Of a stretch of DNA of 8,965 nt, positions 5,679 to 8,965 are shown piece by piece. The DNA is taken from assembly GCA_946408315.1 (NCBI GenBank), contig CAMJRV010000073.1, positions 1-8,965 of the forward strand, given 5' to 3'. Source of the DNA: an uncultured Bacillota bacterium. Lineage in GTDB: Bacteria > Bacillota > Clostridia > Peptostreptococcales > Anaerovoracaceae. The notes beneath the pieces were generated by a model that worked only from the letters and a program-made list of their open reading frames with translations, did not search any database and had not been told where the DNA came from. Each line of letters begins with the position of its first letter. Within the stretch, counting starts at the first letter, position 1. The translations under genes were made by a program, and so were the position numbers.

Positions 5679-5708
5679 AGAACCATCCCGCGATGGTTCT
5701 TTTCTTAA
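5679..5708 (+). terminator. Rho-independent terminator of the stalk-domain gene
   Basis: AGAACCATC (5679-5687) pairs perfectly with GATGGTTCT (5692-5700) around CCGC, followed by TTTTCTTAA. The stretch from the stop codon at 5590 to this hairpin holds nothing else I can support. Confidence 0.88.
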
Positions 5709-5721
5709 CGTGTCGGCAATA

Positions 5722-5776
5722 TTAACGGAAGGGGCTGGTCGTAACAGGGGACACCCAGCTTTCTTCCTTCCGTTAA
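5722..5776. repeat. Long hairpin upstream of the small membrane protein gene
   Basis: TTAACGGAAGG (5722-5732) is repeated exactly in inverted form as CCTTCCGTTAA (5766-5776). An inner pairing GCTGG (5734-5738) with CCAGC (5755-5759) narrows the loop. No T-run follows on either strand, so it is not an obvious terminator. It ends 6 bases before a TATACT (-10-like, 5783-5788) in front of the next gene, so it may be a regulatory site or a small mobile-repeat remnant. Confidence 0.6.
5745..5764 (+). repeat. Short direct repeat, left copy
   Basis: CAGGGGACACCCAGCTTTCT here resembles CAGGGGAAACCCGGCTTCTT at 6026-6045. They share CAGGGGAMACCCRGCTT and bracket the 70-residue membrane protein gene. 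Confidence 0.5.
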
Positions 5777-5811
5777 AAGTGCTATACTGGCTGTAAGAGA
5801 AGGAGAGAAAT

Positions 5812-6024
5812 ATGAAGGGGAATTACGTTGAGAAAGTTCTGAATGTGCTATTTGTAATGTCGTGGCTGGCGATCGCAGGGACGATCATCTTTTCACTCAT
5901 AATTAAAGATAGAGTGACCGTATACAATTACGGCAGTTATCTATACAACCTTAGCCGCATTGACTTGTTTGCATTAATTATCATTTTCATGAAATCAGTG
6001 GTCTATGACAGAAGTAAGAGATGA
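5812..6024 (+). CDS. Small membrane protein of unknown function
   Basis: The protein has 70 residues with an excellent ribosome binding site, AAGGAG (5800-5805), 6 bases before the ATG. A TATACT at 5783-5788 could be the -10 box; no clear -35 is seen. Two hydrophobic helices are predicted by eye, at about residues 9-30 (VLNVLFVMSWLAIAGTIIF) and 49-62 (RIDLFALIIIFMKS), joined by a Tyr-rich loop (VTVYNYGSYLYNL). The positive C-terminal tail (YDRSKR) suggests both ends are cytosolic. No family is recognised. It stands alone between the stalk-domain gene and the convergent Fic gene. Confidence 0.65.
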   Translation: MKGNYVEKVLNVLFVMSWLAIAGTIIFSLIIKDRVTVYNYGSYLYNLSRIDLFALIIIFMKSVVYDRSKR

Positions 6025-6025
6025 G

Positions 6026-6045
6026 CAGGGGAAACCCGGCTTCTT
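6026..6045 (+). repeat. Short direct repeat, right copy
   Basis: CAGGGGAAACCCGGCTTCTT starts 2 bases after the stop of the small membrane protein gene and matches the sequence at 5745-5764 at most positions. Together with the hairpin it suggests that the gene was inserted or duplicated as a unit, which is inference. Confidence 0.5.
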
Positions 6046-6099
6046 ATCAACTGAATGATGGATATTGGACTAGCATTTAAACGCCAGTTTATCATGCCC

Positions 6100-6993
6100 T
6101 TACTCATACTGGATCCTGAAATAATCCAGATGCCTTTTGAATTTGTCCTGGGCTGTCAGGCAGGTGTCCAGAAGGTAACTGCGTTCCTTTTTCCATTCGC
6201 GGAGTCCGCGATAGTAAAACATCTTCAGTTCTTCGTCAATGATAAAGGGGACAATTTTGTTGCGTAAACATTCTTTGAACAGGAGCAGCCGCCCTACACG
6301 GCCGTTTCCGTCCTGAAACGGGTGAATCGCTTCAAAGTCATGGTGAAACGCTATGATCTCCTCAAAGTCTTTGCTTTTACTCTTATTGTAGATGGCAAGC
6401 AAAGCTTTCATTTTTGCAGGCACTTCTTCGGGCAATGGTGTACCCTGACCGCCTACTTCATTAGGCAGCCGCTTGTAATCTCCCACGGCAAACCATTCTT
6501 TGCGGGAATCGCTGGTCCCGTTTTTCAAGACAGAATGCAACTGTTTGATAAAGGCTTCGCTGGGGGCATAACCAGCCTGTTCAATTACTAAATCAATGCA
6601 CTTAAAATGGTTTGCCGTTTCTACGATGTCATCTACATTGAGGGCTTCATTCCCGATGCCGATGGTATTTGTTTCAAAAATATATCGGGTCTGATCATGG
6701 GTGAGCCTGCTTCCTTCAATGCGGTTGGAGTTGTATGTGAGTTCAATTTGAACCTTATGGTAGATACCGCCGGACACTTTGCCGGATTTTTCTACTCTCA
6801 GAATATCCAGCAGAGTTTCCTTTGCCTGTCTGTTCTTGTTCACACGATCAGGCAGTATGGCGTTCTCGGGAATGTTCCAGGTTTTGCCCACTAAAAAAGC
6901 GCCAGGGATTTTCCCCTGTGAGCAGTAATTTCTGACCGTGCGCTCGGGCCGCCCCCACTGTCGCGCAGTCTCCGCAACTGACTTATAGTTCAT
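6100..6993 (-). CDS. Fic-family protein (AMPylator) with N-terminal DNA-binding domain
   Basis: The 297-residue protein carries the full catalytic motif HPFQDGNGRVGR (224-235), with the catalytic His224, phosphate-binding GNG and Arg235. Fic enzymes transfer AMP from ATP to hydroxyl side chains of target proteins. The inhibitory helix motif SNRIEG is at 89-94, before the Fic core, so this is a class II self-inhibited enzyme with Glu93 as the expected blocking residue. Residues 1-45 (SVAETARQWGRPERTVRNYC, then GKIPGAFLVGKTWNIP) form a small winged helix-turn-helix like those of MerR/excisionase-type domains. The ATG is preceded by GGAGG with 7 bases of spacing. It is a single gene; no separate antitoxin is adjacent, as fits an intramolecular inhibitor. 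The target protein is unknown. Confidence 0.93.
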   Translation of the reverse strand: MNYKSVAETARQWGRPERTVRNYCSQGKIPGAFLVGKTWNIPENAILPDRVNKNRQAKETLLDILRVEKSGKVSGGIYHKVQIELTYNSNRIEGSRLTHDQTRYIFETNTIGIGNEALNVDDIVETANHFKCIDLVIEQAGYAPSEAFIKQLHSVLKNGTSDSRKEWFAVGDYKRLPNEVGGQGTPLPEEVPAKMKALLAIYNKSKSKDFEEIIAFHHDFEAIHPFQDGNGRVGRLLLFKECLRNKIVPFIIDEELKMFYYRGLREWKKERSYLLDTCLTAQDKFKRHLDYFRIQYE

Positions 6994-7020
6994 AACGCCA
7001 CCTCCGCAATGATTACTTAT

Positions 7021-7049
7021 ATTTTATCATAGTATCGGCAAGAACTCAA
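7021..7049 (-). promoter_or_regulatory. Promoter of the Fic gene
   Basis: On the minus strand the -35 is TTGAGT (7044-7049), the spacer is 17 bases, and the -10 is TAAAAT (7021-7026). The leader to the ATG is about 20 bases. One arm of the inverted repeat at 7033-7084 lies inside the spacer. A TTGACA at 7065-7070 has no -10 at a suitable distance. Confidence 0.5.
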
Positions 7050-7084
7050 CGGAATATAAGTGTGTGTCAACCGACTTGCCGATA
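7033..7084. promoter_or_regulatory. Inverted repeat over the Fic promoter
   Basis: TATCGGCAAG (7033-7042) and CTTGCCGATA (7075-7084) are exact inverse copies 32 bases apart. The first arm lies between the -35 and -10 of the Fic promoter. The second is upstream of it and also upstream of the araC promoter. The pair could be two half-sites for a regulator acting on one or both divergent genes. Confidence 0.5.
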
Positions 7085-7113
7085 GCGTACTGCAGATAGA
7101 TTATTCCTAAGTA

Positions 7114-7122
7114 TGTTATAAT
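7114..7122 (+). promoter_or_regulatory. Extended -10 promoter of the AraC-family gene
   Basis: TGT directly precedes TATAAT (7117-7122), the extended -10 arrangement that can work without a good -35; none is seen. The start would be near 7129, so the transcript would begin about 12 bases before the structured repeat. Confidence 0.6.
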
Positions 7123-7140
7123 CAATAAAGACAATTAAGA

Positions 7141-7255
7141 GCGATGGAGCTTCCTGTCAGAGTATATTGCTAATTGACGATTGATGTTGAAATCAGGCGA
7201 TATACGGAGAACTGCTTCGGAGATGACAGGCATCGGAAGATGCTGCCGATAGGGG
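7141..7255 (+). ncRNA. Structured repeat, copy 2, in the leader of the AraC-family gene
   Basis: This is the same element as 4463-4578. The main stem is GTATATTGC (7162-7170) with GCGATATAC (7197-7205); the T here against C in copy 1 still pairs with G. The hairpin GGCATC-GGAA-GATGCT (7229-7244) keeps its stem through a G-T pair and carries a GNRA-type loop. The CTTCGG motif is kept at 7214-7219. With the promoter at 7117-7122 the element makes up most of a leader of about 160 bases. It may act as a cis-regulatory RNA, but no known riboswitch class is recognised. A mobile repeat that landed in the leader is the alternative. Confidence 0.5.
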
Positions 7256-7292
7256 ATATGAGTGAGACTGGGAGGATAGTAGTGGGTGCATT

Positions 7293-8153
7293 ATGATTAA
7301 AAGAGAACTGATCAGTCAGAGCATTGACTATATGCTGCAACACCTTGACGAAGGTATTACGATTAAGGACGTGGCAAACCACTTTCATTATTCAGAGTTC
7401 TATTTCAGCAGAGTTTTTAAGTCGGTAACGGGCGAAAGTGTATACGCGTTTATCAAACATCTGAAAATGGATCAAAGCGCTATTGACATTAAGCTAAAGC
7501 AGAATAAGGCAATCACCGATATTGGATTAGATTACGGATATAGTGCATCCAATTATAGTTCTGCATTTAGGAAGTATCATAGTCTTTCTCCAACGGAGTT
7601 TCGTAAATCTACCGAGGCAACAAGTATTGCAAATCCGTTTCACCCTGAAATTGTTGATTGCTTTGAAGCCTTCGACGACTACGATTTCAGAATAAAAACT
7701 GTGTTGCTGCAGGATGTTCAAGTCATTTATGAGAGAGTCTTTGGAAATTATGATGGGCTGAAGGAAAAATGGTTTCAATTCCTGGATACCTACAAGGATC
7801 ATATTCAGGATGATACCTTAATGATTGAAAGGTTCTATGACGACCCTGCGATTTCTTCTCTGAATAGCTGTATATGCGATCTGTGCATAACGGTAGACAA
7901 TACATGCAAATTAGAGAATATCGCAACGATAAAAGGCGGGAAATTTGCAACTTACCGATTTGAGGGAGAAATAAAAGACATATTTCGAACGCTTCAAGGA
8001 ATTTTCGCTGTTTGGTTTCCTAAAAGCGGTTACGAGATGGATGAAAAATACGGACTAAATATCTATCGAGAGATTGATAGCGCAACGGGCAGTGTAGTAA
8101 TGGATTTGTGCATACCGGTTAAACAGGGCAAGAATTCAGAAGCTTGGCGCTAA
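7293..8153 (+). CDS. AraC-family regulator with GyrI-like effector-binding domain
   Basis: The protein has 286 residues. Residues 5-105 are the double helix-turn-helix of AraC/XylS regulators: ISQSIDYMLQHLDEGITIKD, FHYSEFYFSRVFKSVTGES, then ITDIGLDYGYSASNYSSAF and LSPTEFRKS. The remaining 180 residues look like the GyrI-like ligand-binding fold found in Rob-type regulators (start VVLLQDVQVIYERVFGNY-like, AISSLNSCICDLCITVDN, GKFATYRFEGEIKDIFRTL, YEMDEKYGLNIYREID). Such proteins usually bind hydrophobic or cationic compounds and activate export or detoxification genes. The ribosome binding site is weak; the GGAGG at 7271-7275 is 17 bases from the ATG, and GTGGG at 7283-7287 region is closer. 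It is preceded by the structured leader and followed by a strong terminator and the DUF6144 gene, a possible target. Confidence 0.9.
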   Translation: MIKRELISQSIDYMLQHLDEGITIKDVANHFHYSEFYFSRVFKSVTGESVYAFIKHLKMDQSAIDIKLKQNKAITDIGLDYGYSASNYSSAFRKYHSLSPTEFRKSTEATSIANPFHPEIVDCFEAFDDYDFRIKTVLLQDVQVIYERVFGNYDGLKEKWFQFLDTYKDHIQDDTLMIERFYDDPAISSLNSCICDLCITVDNTCKLENIATIKGGKFATYRFEGEIKDIFRTLQGIFAVWFPKSGYEMDEKYGLNIYREIDSATGSVVMDLCIPVKQGKNSEAWR

Positions 8154-8217
8154 GACTTATTGCTAAAATAAGACTGATCCAGTGGGATCGTTATCATTTT
8201 TGCAATAGGTCTTTTTT
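8153..8217 (+). terminator. Long rho-independent terminator or attenuator after araC
   Basis: AGACTTATTGC (8153-8163) pairs with GCAATAGGTCT (8202-8212) over 11 positions with one G-T pair, followed by a run of six T's (8212-8217). Inside is a second hairpin, GATCC/GGATC with loop AGTG, plus AAAAT/ATTTT. The stem begins within the araC stop codon and the T-run ends 25 bases before the next ATG, leaving little room for a separate promoter. Confidence 0.8.
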
Positions 8218-8241
8218 AATACGGCCATGGAGGTGCCAAGA

Positions 8242-8805
8242 ATGTTCGATATAAGAAAAATTCAGGAACAGGTTATTTACGAAGCGGTTAAGCGCGAAAG
8301 CGATGATGAAACAGCAAAAGCCATTGTGTATGGAGACGATGGGTCTGCCGAGAGCCAGGATAACGCTTCTTGGACGAAGTCTACCATGCGCAGACTAGAA
8401 AATGCATTTGATCCCGAGACCACAAAGCAAATCAGGATGGCCTGTCAGTGTGGTTATGGGATGGATGAAAAGCTAGCGCTGGTAAAGAATCTGATCGCGT
8501 CTTCCTCTTGTATGGAGGAATTTGCAAGCTCCGAGAAAGCAAAAGCGGCGGGGCTGTCTTATCAGGACGGCGTAGTTTATCTGCAATTCCAATTTTGCCC
8601 CTGCCCTATGCTTGCGGATGTGGACAGATTTGAAACGAACACGTGGTGCCAGTGTACGACAGGGTATAGCAAGGTTCTCTTTGAAAAAGCCTTTGGCTGC
8701 GAGGTTGATGTGGAATTATTAAAAAGCATAAAAATGAGCGATGATGTTTGTCTGATGACAATAATACCGCATGATTGTATCTCTGCTTTTGTAAAGGGGG
8801 TGTGA
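8242..8805 (+). CDS. DUF6144 family protein with three CxC pairs
   Basis: The protein has 188 residues or slightly fewer from ATG 8242, chosen because GGAGGTG (8229-8235) lies 6 bases upstream; an in-frame ATG at 8227 overlaps that site. I recognise the DUF6144 family from RMACQCGYGMDEKLALVKNL, YLQFQFCPCPMLADVDRFE and WCQCTTGYSKVLFEKAFG. Three Cys-x-Cys pairs stand at about residues 68/70, 119/121 and 136/138, suggesting metal or iron-sulfur binding or thiol chemistry; this is inference. No signal peptide or membrane segment is seen, so it is probably cytosolic. It follows an AraC/GyrI-like regulator gene and its terminator and is likely controlled by that regulator or by read-through. Confidence 0.85.
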   Translation: MFDIRKIQEQVIYEAVKRESDDETAKAIVYGDDGSAESQDNASWTKSTMRRLENAFDPETTKQIRMACQCGYGMDEKLALVKNLIASSSCMEEFASSEKAKAAGLSYQDGVVYLQFQFCPCPMLADVDRFETNTWCQCTTGYSKVLFEKAFGCEVDVELLKSIKMSDDVCLMTIIPHDCISAFVKGV

Positions 8806-8806
8806 T

Positions 8807-8896
8807 ATGAGCTGTTTACCGAAACGATGCCGGTATTTTGGAAGAGCCGGCTTATGTTTTTCAGAAAAGAAATTAGTTATGATACGTCCCAATTAG
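8807..8896 (+). CDS. Possible 29-residue Cys-containing peptide
   Basis: The ORF reads MSCLPKRCRYFGRAGLCFSE and continues to MIRPN. It starts one base after the DUF6144 stop, and AAGGGGG (8794-8800) inside the end of that gene lies about 6 bases before its ATG, an ideal arrangement for coupled translation. It has three Cys and is strongly basic in its first half. Against it, a GCCGG/CCGGC hairpin (8829-8851) followed by TTATGTTTTT lies inside the ORF and may be a weak terminator. No family is recognised. Confidence 0.3.
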   Translation: MSCLPKRCRYFGRAGLCFSEKKLVMIRPN

Positions 8897-8938
8897 GGTA
8901 TATTAAAGCCTAAGCTTAAATATAAGGAGGGGTTATCT

Positions 8939-8965
8939 ATGAACAAGTTTATTTTCAATGATTAT
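8939..8965 (+). CDS. Start of an unidentified gene, cut by the window edge
   Basis: ATG 8939 is preceded by AAGGAGGGG (8924-8932) at good spacing and the frame is open for nine codons (MNKFIFNDY) to the window end. Too little is present to name a family. A TATATT at 8899-8904 could be its -10 box, without a clear -35. Confidence 0.6.

Noticed and set aside
6079..6110. CCAGT/ACTGG and TAAAC/GTTTA pairings at the end of the Fic gene as a terminator
   Set aside because: The stems are short and AT-rich with no proper T-run on the minus strand.
8829..8861. GCCGG/CCGGC hairpin with TTATGTTTTT as a terminator after DUF6144
   Set aside because: The stem is 5 pairs with a 13-base loop and an interrupted T-run; it is possible but too weak to call.

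Overview
The window looks like an accessory or rapidly changing stretch of a chromosome from a Clostridia-type member of the Bacillota. This is inferred from strong AGGAGG-type ribosome binding sites, sigma-A promoters with 17-base spacers, occasional TTG or GTG starts, and the protein families present: a DUF6144 protein, a stalk-domain (copper amine oxidase N-domain) secreted protein, and an AraC regulator with a GyrI-like effector domain. No species can be named from sequence alone. Most genes are single or in short operons, separated by tRNA genes, terminators, relics and palindromes.

Left end (1-1000). The N-terminus of a membrane SPFH/band-7 protein runs leftward off the window. Its promoter is followed at the predicted transcription start by a perfect 23-base palindrome, likely an operator. 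Next come the last two membrane helices of an otherwise missing MFS transporter (a relic), then a tRNA-Val(CAC) with its own promoter and terminator.

Positions 1084-4191. A three-gene run on the plus strand encodes a lipoprotein with a C-terminal bacterial Ig-like domain, a GNAT acetyltransferase whose start overlaps the lipoprotein stop, and a DUF1697 protein. A second operon follows: a SAM-dependent methyltransferase and a MarR regulator, preceded by two matching palindrome-like sites that probably mediate autoregulation.

Positions 4239-4970. A tRNA-Ala(CGC) with promoter and terminator is followed by the most unusual part of the window. This is a foldback module of about 210 bases built from successive near-perfect hairpins. 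It ends in a second copy of the tRNA-Ala 3' end and is bounded on the left by an inverted copy of the same tRNA segment. Its core of about 115 bases recurs at 7141-7255 as almost the whole 5' leader of the AraC-family gene, with the main stem preserved including a C-to-T change that keeps pairing. After it come a decayed coding relic and a decayed terminator.

Positions 4970-7050. These hold a secreted stalk-domain protein with a clean terminator, a long hairpin, a 70-residue membrane protein flanked by short direct repeats, and a leftward Fic-family AMPylator with an N-terminal DNA-binding domain and an intact N-terminal inhibitory helix.

Right end (7114-8965). An extended -10 promoter drives the structured leader and the AraC/GyrI-like regulator. 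A strong hairpin terminator lies between it and a DUF6144 gene with three CxC pairs. The small space after that terminator suggests regulated read-through. A 29-codon Cys-containing ORF with a good ribosome binding site and the first nine codons of another gene close the window. All calls come from reading the sequence; no database search or folding program was run.
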